NCBI GenBank assembly: GCA_913056285.1
Contig: CAJXNE010000025.1
Location: forward strand, 1-16,568
DNA length: 16,568 bases
Direction: 5' to 3'
DNA from: an uncultured Zetaproteobacteria bacterium
Lineage (GTDB): Bacteria > Pseudomonadota > Zetaproteobacteria > Mariprofundales > Mariprofundaceae
Shown: one piece after another, positions 7,571-14,954 of the stretch
Position numbering within the stretch: position 1 is the first letter of the stretch
Layout of the letters: the number at the start of each line of letters is the position of its first letter
Made by a program: the position numbers and the translations under genes
The notes under the pieces: generated by a model
Told to the model about the DNA's origin: nothing
The model's input: only the letters and a program-made list of their open reading frames with translations
Databases searched by the model: none

Positions 7571-9997
7571 TTATACGTCGAGATTACGTACTTTCAGGGC
7601 ATTGTCCTGAATAAAGTTACGGCGCGGCTCAACGGCATCGCCCATCAGGGTAGAGAACGTTTCATCGGCATTGACCACATCCTCCAGTGTAACCCGCAGG
7701 AAAGTTCGGGCTTTGGGATCCATCGTCGTCTCCCACAGCTGTTCAGGATCCATTTCGCCTAACCCTTTATAACGTTGAATATTTAAACCCTTACGTCCGG
7801 ATGATTCAATCTGGCTGGCCAATTGATCAAAATGTGCGATCGGAAAAACATGATCACCGTGCGTCAGATTGGCGCCATCATCCACCAGGTTCTGCATGGA
7901 GGCGCATAGTTTCTGTGCCTCGGCGAATTCGGCTGTGCCGACCAGATCTTTGTCGAGCCGTGAAATCATGATGCGACCATGATCGCGGCGTTGAAATTGT
8001 ACCCAGAAGCTGCCGTCTTCTTCATCTTCCAGAATTTTCCAACCCAGCGTTTCATCCTCGCGCGTGGCCTGTTTAAAAGCCCAATCCAGCGCATCCATGC
8101 GCTCTTCAAGCAGTTCACGGTGACGCATCATCTTGATAGTCGTCTTGCCGGACTCAATCAGAAATTTTAATACTGTGGCATCAATGCGTTGCGATAACCG
8201 CGCCTGTAATCGTTGCAGACGATGAATGGTACGAATTGAATTCAGCAAACGCTCACCGCTTATCGGTTTTGCAGTCTTGCTGCTAAAGAATTCTTTACCC
8301 TCGCCGCCATGCTCCAGCAGAAATTCGAACAACTCATCATCGTTGGCGATATAACGTGATTTTTTACCACGCGCCACGCGGTATAGTGGCGGCTGGGCAA
8401 TATATAAATGACCACGTTCAATCACTTCCGGCATCTGGCGATAAAAGAAGGTGAGCAACAAGGTGAGGATATGCGAACCATCCACATCGGCATCAGTCAT
8501 AATCACGATTTTATGGTATCGCAACTTGGAAATATCGAAATCTTCCTTGCCAATTCCGGTGCCGAGTGCGGTAATCATGGTGCCGATTTCCTGACTCGAT
8601 AACATTTTATCAAAGCGGGCTTTTTCGACATTCAGGATTTTACCCTTGAGCGGTAAAATAGCCTGCGCCTTGCGATCACGCCCTTGTTTGGCAGAACCAC
8701 CGGCGGAATCTCCCTCCACCAGATAGATTTCGGACAAAGCCGGATCTTTTTCCTGACAATCGGCTAGCTTGCCGGGCAACGATGAAATATCGAGCGCCCC
8801 TTTGCGGCGCGTCAGATCACGCGCTTTGCGTGCTGCTTCACGTGCCATCGATGCTTCGGCCACCTTGCCGACAATACGTTTGGCTTCTTTCGGATTCTCT
8901 TCAAACCATTCGGCCAGTTTCTCGTTCACAATGCTCTCCACAATCGGACGCACTTCGGAAGACACCAGTTTCTCCTTGGTCTGGGATGAGAATTTCGGAT
9001 CGGGTACTTTCACCGATAACACTGCCGTTAAACCTTCGCGGCAATCTTCACCGGTCAGGCTGGCTTTCAACTTCTTGGTCAGGCCGTTGGCATTGGCGTA
9101 GTTGTTAATGGTGCGTGTTAACGCTCCACGCAGGCCGGCCAGATGCGCGCCGCCATCCTTTTGCGGGATATTATTGGTGAAGCAAAAAATATTTTCCTGA
9201 TATGAATCGGTCCACTGCATCGATACATCAACTACCACATCATCTTTTTCAGAGGTCATGCCGACACACTGGGCATGCAGCGGCGTACGGGTTCGATTGA
9301 GATGTGTTACAAACGCTGAAATTCCGCCTTCGTATTCAAATACAGCTTTATTATCACCGCGTTCATCAGTGATTTCGATATGAACCCCGGAGTTGAGAAA
9401 CGATAGTTCCCGCAGACGTGATGCTAGGATATCGAACGACATATTACGATGCGAAAAAATATCCAGACTGGGCAGAAAGCGTACTTCCGTGCCTGTGCCC
9501 TTGGCTTCACCAATCACTTTCAACGGTTCAACCGGCTCACCCATCTGATACTTCTGATAATGCACCTTGCCTTCACGGCGAATCACCAGTTCCAGTGATT
9601 CAGACAAGGCATTGACTACCGACACGCCCACGCCATGCAAACCACCAGACACTTTATACGAATTATCATCGAATTTACCACCGGCATGCAGTACTGTCAT
9701 AATCACTTCTGCAGCTGAACGGTTTTCCTCGGAATGCATGCCAACCGGAATACCACGTCCATTGTCGCGTACGGTGACCGAGTCATCGGAATGAACGATG
9801 ACTTCAATCTTGTCACAATAATTCGCCAGAGCTTCATCAATGGCGTTATCCACCACTTCAAAGACCATATGATGCAAACCAGTGCCGTCGTCAGTATCGC
9901 CGATATACATACCCGGTCGCTTGCGCACGGCATCGAGCCCACGCAGCACCTTGATGCTGTCGGCGGTATATTTCTGTGCTTGCTGAGAAGCGCTCAT
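7571..9997 (-). CDS. gyrB: GyrB, DNA gyrase subunit B
   Basis: GyrB is the ATPase and DNA-gate subunit that, with GyrA, introduces negative supercoils. The 808 residues match the Gram-negative length (E. coli about 804) and keep the long insertion between the TOPRIM and tail regions (about 550-740). The GHKL ATPase domain shows EVVDNAIDEA (general-base Glu47), DNGRGIP (Asp78) and GGLHGVGVSVVNALS (118-132). The transducer has the QTK loop (Lys341). The TOPRIM domain has EGDSAGG (Glu428) and TDADVDGSHI (Asp502, Asp504), and the tail has QRYKGLGEM. The ATG overlaps the recF stop as ATGA (9994-9997), with a strong GGAGGAAG ribosome binding site inside recF. gyrA is not in the window. Confidence 0.98.
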   Translation of the reverse strand: MSASQQAQKYTADSIKVLRGLDAVRKRPGMYIGDTDDGTGLHHMVFEVVDNAIDEALANYCDKIEVIVHSDDSVTVRDNGRGIPVGMHSEENRSAAEVIMTVLHAGGKFDDNSYKVSGGLHGVGVSVVNALSESLELVIRREGKVHYQKYQMGEPVEPLKVIGEAKGTGTEVRFLPSLDIFSHRNMSFDILASRLRELSFLNSGVHIEITDERGDNKAVFEYEGGISAFVTHLNRTRTPLHAQCVGMTSEKDDVVVDVSMQWTDSYQENIFCFTNNIPQKDGGAHLAGLRGALTRTINNYANANGLTKKLKASLTGEDCREGLTAVLSVKVPDPKFSSQTKEKLVSSEVRPIVESIVNEKLAEWFEENPKEAKRIVGKVAEASMAREAARKARDLTRRKGALDISSLPGKLADCQEKDPALSEIYLVEGDSAGGSAKQGRDRKAQAILPLKGKILNVEKARFDKMLSSQEIGTMITALGTGIGKEDFDISKLRYHKIVIMTDADVDGSHILTLLLTFFYRQMPEVIERGHLYIAQPPLYRVARGKKSRYIANDDELFEFLLEHGGEGKEFFSSKTAKPISGERLLNSIRTIHRLQRLQARLSQRIDATVLKFLIESGKTTIKMMRHRELLEERMDALDWAFKQATREDETLGWKILEDEEDGSFWVQFQRRDHGRIMISRLDKDLVGTAEFAEAQKLCASMQNLVDDGANLTHGDHVFPIAHFDQLASQIESSGRKGLNIQRYKGLGEMDPEQLWETTMDPKARTFLRVTLEDVVNADETFSTLMGDAVEPRRNFIQDNALKVRNLDV

Positions 9998-11187
9998 GCT
10001 GCTTCCTCCATCGTCGTTTCGTTGTCTGATGAACCGTCAATGGCCATCAACTTTCGGCCTGCAATAGCATCGCATAAGCCTTGCTTCGTTAATATCTGAA
10101 TATGAATATCCGTTTCAGCAGAAATCTCCACGCCATCAGGCGCGGTCATCAAAATCTGGGCCGGACTACGTTCCAATCGTTCAAACAATCGCTGTTGGCG
10201 CTGCCTGTCCAACGCTTCCAGACAATCATCCAGCAACAAAACAGGAATCAGGCGCCGATATCTGCTCCACAGTGCGCATTCTGCCATCTTCAAGGCTATC
10301 GCAGCCAGCTTTTGCTGTCCACGCGAACCTGCGCTGCGAATTTCCCGACCTTGAAAACTGATTTGAATGGCGTCGACATGCGGCCCAAACCTGAGACTAC
10401 CGACCCTGGCATCATCGCTGCGTTTGCTCTTTAGACGCTCCAGCCATGCGGTTTCCGAATAGTCCGGCATACTCACTGACAACGATACTGCATCTTCTGT
10501 CAAAGCTTGTTCATCCTGCAATAGATCATTGATTTCCACTATGAGCTGCCGACGCGTACTGATAATTTTCAGTCCATGTTGTATAATCTGATTTTCCCAG
10601 ACATCCAGTTCCTGCGAAAACACCTGACGCCTGAGTAAGCGACTGCGCTGCATCACTGCGCGCAAATATCGATCATAATGTATATGTGAAGGGGGGAAAC
10701 AGATCATCATCAAGGCATCGAGCCAGCGTCTGCGCTCTCCCGGCGCACCATCAACTATCTTGCGACCCTGTGGTGCTTCCACCAGCACCGGAAAACTTTC
10801 ACTGACATCCTTGCGCCGCTGAATATCCCGACCCTGTAAGCGGACAGATGTTTTACCTTTTCTGCCGGCTACCGTCAGATGCATCGGGCCAAAACGTTTC
10901 CACTGCCCCTGAATCATAAAACTACGCTGTTCATGCTGCACCAGGAACGGACTGCGTGATTGTCGGAAAGAGCGCCCATGCGCCATCAGATAGACGGATT
11001 CCAACAGACTGGTCTTACCGCTGCCATTGGCACCGATCACCAAATTCAGGCCGGGTGATATATGCCATGCCAGTGCTTCATGGCAACGCAGGTGACTGAC
11101 TTTGACCTGATTAATGATCAGCGGCGTCGCCAGTTGAAAATCAGCACCAGAAGCGCTCACCTGAGCATTGAATTCATCAACCCGCAT
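9994..11187 (-). CDS. recF: RecF, DNA replication/repair SMC-like ATPase
   Basis: RecF helps load RecA on gapped DNA with RecO and RecR. The frame gives 397 residues with Walker A GANGSGKT (52-59), ABC signature SRGQQK (288-293) and Walker B LLLDD (317-321) followed by ALD. The family usually begins a few residues before the strand seen here at LIINQVKVSHLR (23-34), so about 20 extra N-terminal residues are predicted from the farthest ATG. That ATG (11187-11185) lies inside the terminal repeat of copy B, and no good ribosome binding site precedes it. A GTG at codon 10 (11160-11158) is one alternative. The gene overlaps gyrB by four bases downstream and is separated from dnaN by copy B, an unusual interruption of this operon. 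Confidence 0.94.
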   Translation of the reverse strand: MRVDEFNAQVSASGADFQLATPLIINQVKVSHLRCHEALAWHISPGLNLVIGANGSGKTSLLESVYLMAHGRSFRQSRSPFLVQHEQRSFMIQGQWKRFGPMHLTVAGRKGKTSVRLQGRDIQRRKDVSESFPVLVEAPQGRKIVDGAPGERRRWLDALMMICFPPSHIHYDRYLRAVMQRSRLLRRQVFSQELDVWENQIIQHGLKIISTRRQLIVEINDLLQDEQALTEDAVSLSVSMPDYSETAWLERLKSKRSDDARVGSLRFGPHVDAIQISFQGREIRSAGSRGQQKLAAIALKMAECALWSRYRRLIPVLLLDDCLEALDRQRQQRLFERLERSPAQILMTAPDGVEISAETDIHIQILTKQGLCDAIAGRKLMAIDGSSDNETTMEEAA

Positions 11188-11382
11188 TATTCATGAATCG
11201 CCGTGATGATTGCGCAGAACCTTTGTTTGCAACGGCTTCCGAGGAAGGAGTGCGTAGCCATGCATACGGACGACGGACAAGGTGAATGCGCTTGCGCAGA
11301 GAAAGTGCCCTGAGGTATGAGGGATTCGTTGCGGAAAAAGGGACAAACAAGGGCATGGCAGCATTCATGAATAATGCGGGTT
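11179..11382. repeat. copy B of the dispersed inverted-repeat (MITE-like) element, intact
   Basis: The 204 bp element has perfect 20 bp terminal inverted repeats: AACCCGCATTATTCATGAAT (11179-11198) and its reverse complement at 11363-11382. It fills almost all of the dnaN-recF gap. Inside, a 40 bp segment (11279-11318) absent from copy A carries the small palindrome TGCGC-TT-GCGCA (11287-11298). No transposase motif is present. A 63-codon minus-strand frame (11368-11177) and a 30-codon plus-strand frame starting at the ATG in the left repeat both exist. Differences from copy A show no codon-position bias in either, so I do not call them genes. No clear target duplication is visible. Confidence 0.85.
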
Positions 11383-12481
11383 AAATGCGCATCGGCATAA
11401 TGACATGCCTGGACTGCACATCATCTTCACCGCTGATCAATACCGGAGACAATTCATCTTTCAATTCAATTCGCACAGCAGCCGAACGAATTGCGCCCAG
11501 TGTATCTCTCAAATAACGGCCATTAAAACCGATAGCTGTCTCCTGACCATCATAATCTGCGTCAATATGCTCTTCTGCCTCTTCCTGTTCAGTATTATGG
11601 GCGGATATATCCAGACCTTTCTCCGAAAATACCAGTCGGATATCATGGGTAAACTCATTGGCGACAATCATCGAACGGCGTAATACCTGATCGAATTGAG
11701 TACGCTCTACAATCACACGGGCCGAATGATTAACCGGAACCACATCCTGATAAACAGGAAACCGGGCATCAATTAATTTGGAGGTCAGAACGTTTGAACC
11801 GGAAACAATACGTATCTGGCGTTCTCCCAGAAACAACTCGATCTGCTCCTGAGATTCTTCGCTGAGTTTGCGAATTTCCATGACCGCTTTTCTGGGAACA
11901 ATGCATTTTCTGGCCGGCGTGGTTTGTTGTAAACGTACTTCCGACAAAGCCAGTCTGTGACCATCGGTCGTAACCAGCCGCAACATTTGTTCTTCATCGA
12001 CTTCAAACAAAGTACCGGTCAAATATTTGCGTGTTTCATCCGTGGACATAGCAAAACTGGTTGCCGCCACCATATCAGCCAGCGTCGCACCGGATACGGA
12101 AATGGATGTTTCACTTACTTCTTCGGTTAAGCTCGGATATTCATCGGCAGACAAGGATGCAACCCGAAAACGGGAACGACCACTGCGAATCGACACAAAA
12201 CCATCGCCTGTTTCCATATTGACATCCTGATCGGCATCCAGTTCTTTGATAATACTAAACAGTTTGGCTGCAGAAACAGTCACGGAACCGGATTGCTCCA
12301 CCAGTGCTTCGGCGCGACTGCGTAAACCTACTTCCAGATCTGTGGCCGTGATTAACAGCATATTATTTTCGGCTTCTAGCAATACATTAGCAAGAATGGG
12401 GATGGTATGACGTTTCTCAACAATGCTCTGGCAACGTTGAATGGCCTGTAACAAGGACACTCTGGACAATGTTATGTTCAT
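11381..12481 (-). CDS. dnaN: DnaN, DNA polymerase III beta sliding clamp
   Basis: The 366-residue protein forms the ring-shaped dimer that tethers DNA polymerase III and other replication and repair partners to DNA. Length and the three-domain pattern fit the family: it begins MNITLSRVSLLQAIQRCQSIVEKR, carries TIPILANVLLEA (27-38), and ends in the classical MPMRI tail (E. coli MPMRL). The ATG at 12481 has AGAGGAAG as ribosome binding site. The stop codon TAA takes its last two bases from the end of copy B. The gene is downstream of the putative origin and upstream of recF, the usual order. Confidence 0.98.
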   Translation of the reverse strand: MNITLSRVSLLQAIQRCQSIVEKRHTIPILANVLLEAENNMLLITATDLEVGLRSRAEALVEQSGSVTVSAAKLFSIIKELDADQDVNMETGDGFVSIRSGRSRFRVASLSADEYPSLTEEVSETSISVSGATLADMVAATSFAMSTDETRKYLTGTLFEVDEEQMLRLVTTDGHRLALSEVRLQQTTPARKCIVPRKAVMEIRKLSEESQEQIELFLGERQIRIVSGSNVLTSKLIDARFPVYQDVVPVNHSARVIVERTQFDQVLRRSMIVANEFTHDIRLVFSEKGLDISAHNTEQEEAEEHIDADYDGQETAIGFNGRYLRDTLGAIRSAAVRIELKDELSPVLISGEDDVQSRHVIMPMRI

Positions 12482-12631
12482 ACTTACTTCCTCTTTTCTC
12501 TTTAATTAAAAAATATAGTCATCATCATAGGGGCAGTGGATAGTGTTAGTAAGCATATATTCCCCTTTTCTTCTAACATGTTAGGTACTATCAATGGTGT
12601 GAAAAATGACAATAACTCCCTGTTTATAATA

Positions 12632-12640
12632 TGTGGATAA
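12632..12640 (-). promoter_or_regulatory. DnaA box, exact consensus
   Basis: TGTGGATAA on the plus strand is TTATCCACA on the minus strand, the high-affinity DnaA box sequence of E. coli. Confidence 0.7.
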
Positions 12641-12677
12641 CTGAACATTACGGCAGCCTGATGGTTGTTCAATCACT

Positions 12678-12697
12678 TTATACGCAAACTATCCACA
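12678..12697 (+). promoter_or_regulatory. two near-consensus DnaA boxes
   Basis: TTATACGCA (12678-12686) and CTATCCACA (12689-12697) each differ by one base from TTATNCACA and lie two bases apart in the same orientation, a spacing compatible with cooperative DnaA binding. Confidence 0.45.
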
Positions 12698-12711
12698 GGT
12701 CTTCAGGCTAA

Positions 12712-12720
12712 TTATACACA
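12712..12720 (+). promoter_or_regulatory. DnaA box, exact consensus, next to the dnaA stop
   Basis: TTATACACA matches TTATNCACA exactly, and ends five bases before the dnaA stop codon. Confidence 0.6.
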
Positions 12721-12725
12721 TGATA

Positions 12726-14060
12726 TCATTGTTTCAACAAGGCAATAATTCTGCCCATTTCTTCATCAAAATCATCCGATTCTTCGCGCATTTTTTTAAT
12801 CTTTCGCACCGCATGCAGTACCGTCGTGTGATCACGACCGCCAAATTGACTACCGATTTCAGGCAAGGACTGAGTGGTGAGTTCCTTGCTGGCATACATG
12901 GCAACCTGGCGCGGATATGCGACATTTTTACTCCGTTTGCTGGACGTCATTTCCCGAATATTGATATTGAAATAGGAAGCGACCTTCTTTTTGATATCGT
13001 CAATTGAAATAGCGCGCACATCTTCGTGCAGTAAGTCGCGCAATACGTGACGAGCAAAATCGATATCAATGGTACGACCGGTTAAGGTGGCGTGGGCGGT
13101 TAAGCGGGTCAGGGCACCTTCGAGTTCACGTACATTATTGGTAATCCGGTAAGCAAGCAGATGGGCAACATTTTCATCGAGCGTAATACCGGCCAGTTCC
13201 GCTTTACTGGAAAGAATCGCTAATCTTGTTTCCAGGTCCGGCGCCTGAATATCGGCAACCAGCCCCCAGTTAAAGCGCGAACGCAGACGTTCCATTAAAT
13301 TGGTAAGTTCACGCGGGCTTCTGTCCGAGGTCAGAATAATTTGTTTCTTTACTTCATGCAGGGCATTAAAGGTATGAAAAAACTCTTCCTGAGTACGATC
13401 CTTGCCTGCAATAAACTGGATATCATCAATAATCAACACATCAACCTGACGATACTGGTTCCTGAATTGATCAGTCGAACCATTGCGAATGGCCTGAATC
13501 AGTTCATTGGTAAAACGTTCGCCGGTGCGATAGGCAATACGGTAATGATTGCGGCTCATCAGCGCATTGGCAACAGCATTGATAAGATGTGTTTTACCAA
13601 GGCCGACGCCGCCGTATAAATACAGAGGATTATAAATTTCACCCGGTTTATCAGCTACAGCTCGGCTGGCAGCATGACAGAATTCATTTCCGGATCCGAC
13701 GACGAAGTTATCAAAGGTAAAGCGGGGATCGATATAGCCATCTACCAGCAGTGAAGGTGGTGCGACTGAATTTGTGGTTTGAACGGTATGATTTGCTACT
13801 TCAGCGAGTGATGCATCAACCCTGTAGGATACCTGTATATCGGTGCCGGAAACCTGGCGGGATAAACGAGAAATATGTGCGCCATAAGCGGATTTTAATC
13901 CGTCGAGAAAAAACCTGCTGGGAACGTTGATGATCAGTTCCTGTCCATCACATTGTACGGATAACGAACGGATCCAGGCATCAAAGCGGGATGCCGGAAT
14001 TTCCATTTGCAGTAAGTCTGAAACTTGTTGCCAGATTGATTCGTTCGAGGTGTTTGCCAT
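12726..14060 (-). CDS. dnaA: DnaA, chromosomal replication initiator
   Basis: DnaA binds DnaA boxes, melts the origin and recruits helicase. The 444-residue protein has a helical domain I (about 1-80), a short linker, and an AAA+ domain from about 112 with FVVGSGNEFCHAA (119-131), Walker A GGVGLGKT (150-157) and Walker B VLIIDD (208-213). The DNA-binding domain IV carries the signature MYASKELTTQSLPEIGSQFGGRDHTTVLHA (388-416), with the GGRDHTTV core. At 444 residues it is slightly shorter than E. coli DnaA (467), through a shorter linker. The ATG at 14060 has only a weak AGG close upstream, and there is no in-frame ATG further upstream. It is transcribed towards the candidate origin and dnaN, divergent from rpmH. 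Confidence 0.98.
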   Translation of the reverse strand: MANTSNESIWQQVSDLLQMEIPASRFDAWIRSLSVQCDGQELIINVPSRFFLDGLKSAYGAHISRLSRQVSGTDIQVSYRVDASLAEVANHTVQTTNSVAPPSLLVDGYIDPRFTFDNFVVGSGNEFCHAASRAVADKPGEIYNPLYLYGGVGLGKTHLINAVANALMSRNHYRIAYRTGERFTNELIQAIRNGSTDQFRNQYRQVDVLIIDDIQFIAGKDRTQEEFFHTFNALHEVKKQIILTSDRSPRELTNLMERLRSRFNWGLVADIQAPDLETRLAILSSKAELAGITLDENVAHLLAYRITNNVRELEGALTRLTAHATLTGRTIDIDFARHVLRDLLHEDVRAISIDDIKKKVASYFNINIREMTSSKRSKNVAYPRQVAMYASKELTTQSLPEIGSQFGGRDHTTVLHAVRKIKKMREESDDFDEEMGRIIALLKQ

Positions 14061-14121
14061 TGCCTGAATAGTACATGCATCATACTGATCATCCAGTGCG
14101 GTTACGGATTAAGATGTGTTC

Positions 14122-14149
14122 TTGACACTACAACCATCATATTTATCAT
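14122..14149 (+). promoter_or_regulatory. candidate sigma-70 promoter for rpmH-rnpA
   Basis: A perfect TTGACA (14122-14127) is followed after 16 bp by TATCAT (14144-14149). It lies about 42 bases before the rpmH ATG in the divergent dnaA-rpmH gap. A perfect -35 box fits the strong expression expected of a ribosomal protein gene. Confidence 0.65.
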
Positions 14150-14191
14150 GCGCGACCCTTTTTTAGTAACCTTGGGAACAGGAGAAAAACC

Positions 14192-14326
14192 ATGAGCTTT
14201 ACCTATAAGCCAAGTCGAATCCGTCTCGCACGCCGTCATGGTTTCCGCGCTCGTATGGCCACCCGTTCTGGCCGCGCATTAATTAATCGTCGCCGCGCCA
14301 AGGGTCGTAGACGTCTGTCCACCTGA
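14192..14326 (+). CDS. rpmH: ribosomal protein bL34
   Basis: This 44-residue, very basic protein of the large ribosomal subunit is short but unmistakable: YKPSRIR near the start, then HGFRARMATRSGR (16-28) and RRRAKGRRRLS (33-43), all hallmark bL34 segments. A GGAG ribosome binding site lies 7 bases before the ATG at 14192. It heads the plus-strand rpmH-rnpA-yidD-yidC block, the order conserved in many bacteria, and is followed after 9 bases by rnpA in the same frame. Confidence 0.97.
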   Translation: MSFTYKPSRIRLARRHGFRARMATRSGRALINRRRAKGRRRLST

Positions 14327-14335
14327 TCACCTGGT

Positions 14336-14677
14336 TTGCGCTTTCCTAAATCGTATCGATTGCGGTCAAAAGCCGATTTTGCTTCGATACGAAAGGGTAA
14401 GAGAATCAGAATGGGTCATCTCCGCATTGTTTACCAAGCCAATCAACTGGGCTATAGCCGTTTGGGTTTGGCTATTTCCAGAAAGTATGGTAATGCAGTG
14501 CAAAGAAACAGGTTAAAACGTCAATTGCGAGATAATTTTCGGACTTGTGATTGTCATTCCATTGGCATTGACATGCTGATTGTTCCGGCGACAAACGCTT
14601 CTTATATGAAAAATGTAAGCAGTGATTTGTTGCGGGCGATTACAATAATGCAACGACAACTGAGTTCTGAACTTTAA
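14336..14677 (+). CDS. rnpA: RnpA, RNase P protein component
   Basis: RnpA is the small basic protein that helps the RNase P RNA bind and cleave pre-tRNA leaders. The 113 residues match the family size, with an N-terminal FPKSYRLRSKADF and the RNR signature RLGLAISRKYGNAVQRNRLKRQLRDNFR (about 42-69). The start is taken as TTG at 14336, because it puts the conserved FPKSYRLR at the expected distance. A TGA (the rpmH stop) lies four codons upstream in frame, and the first ATG is far too late (codon 26). No ribosome binding site is visible, so coupling to rpmH translation is likely. The RNase P RNA gene is not in the window. Confidence 0.95.
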   Translation: MRFPKSYRLRSKADFASIRKGKRIRMGHLRIVYQANQLGYSRLGLAISRKYGNAVQRNRLKRQLRDNFRTCDCHSIGIDMLIVPATNASYMKNVSSDLLRAITIMQRQLSSEL

Positions 14678-14678
14678 T

Positions 14679-14891
14679 ATGATGAAAATGCTGGTTACGT
14701 CGCTGGTTCGATTCTATCAAATTTTTTTTTCACCGATTATTCCGAACCATTGCGCACACATACCAAGCTGCTCGCACTATATGATTGAGGCTATTGAGCG
14801 TCATGGTGTTTTACGTGGTATTTGGCTTGGTGGTAAACGTCTGTTACGTTGCCATCCGTTTTCAAAGGGCGGCTATGATCCGGTTCCATAA
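14679..14891 (+). CDS. yidD: YidD, membrane protein insertion efficiency factor
   Basis: The 70-residue protein belongs to the YidD family, which assists YidC- and Sec-dependent membrane insertion at the inner membrane face. It shows an amphipathic N-terminal stretch (VTSLVRFYQIFFSPI) and the family motifs CAHIPSCSHYMIEAIERHG (from 25) and GGKRLLRCHPFSKGGYDPVP at the C-terminus. The first motif reads HCAHIPSCS where CRFxPTCS is usual, with the cysteines kept. The ATG lies one base after the rnpA stop, and a second ATG follows directly. No ribosome binding site is apparent, consistent with coupling to rnpA. Confidence 0.95.
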   Translation: MMKMLVTSLVRFYQIFFSPIIPNHCAHIPSCSHYMIEAIERHGVLRGIWLGGKRLLRCHPFSKGGYDPVP

Positions 14892-14899
14892 TATTATTA

Positions 14900-14908
14900 T
14901 GTGTATAA
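14900..14908 (-). promoter_or_regulatory. isolated DnaA-box match in the yidD-yidC gap
   Basis: TGTGTATAA on the plus strand is TTATACACA, an exact TTATNCACA match, inside a very AT-rich 63 bp gap. It is alone, so a chance match in AT-rich DNA is quite possible. Confidence 0.3.
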
Positions 14909-14954
14909 GTATTATAAATCAATAACTTAGCTTATCTATTTCAGGGAGATAAAT

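Larger units (their letters stand above)
12482..12725. other. candidate origin region (oriC) in the dnaA-dnaN intergenic gap
   Basis: This 244 bp gap is AT-rich, especially the TTTAATTAAAAAATATAG stretch at 12501-12518 beside dnaN, a plausible unwinding element. Two boxes match TTATNCACA exactly (12632-12640 on minus, 12712-12720 on plus) and two have one mismatch: CTATCCACA (12689-12697) and TTATACGCA (12678-12686). AGCCTGA (12655-12661) and TCAGGCT (12703-12709) flank part of the cluster as an inverted pair. The rpmH-dnaA gap has no such boxes. The cluster could also serve mainly as a DnaA-responsive control region for dnaN. Confidence 0.6.

Noticed and set aside
14061..14191. rpmH-dnaA gap as the origin
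   Set aside because: It is the point of divergent transcription, but I see no DnaA-box match there; the dnaA-dnaN gap has a cluster.
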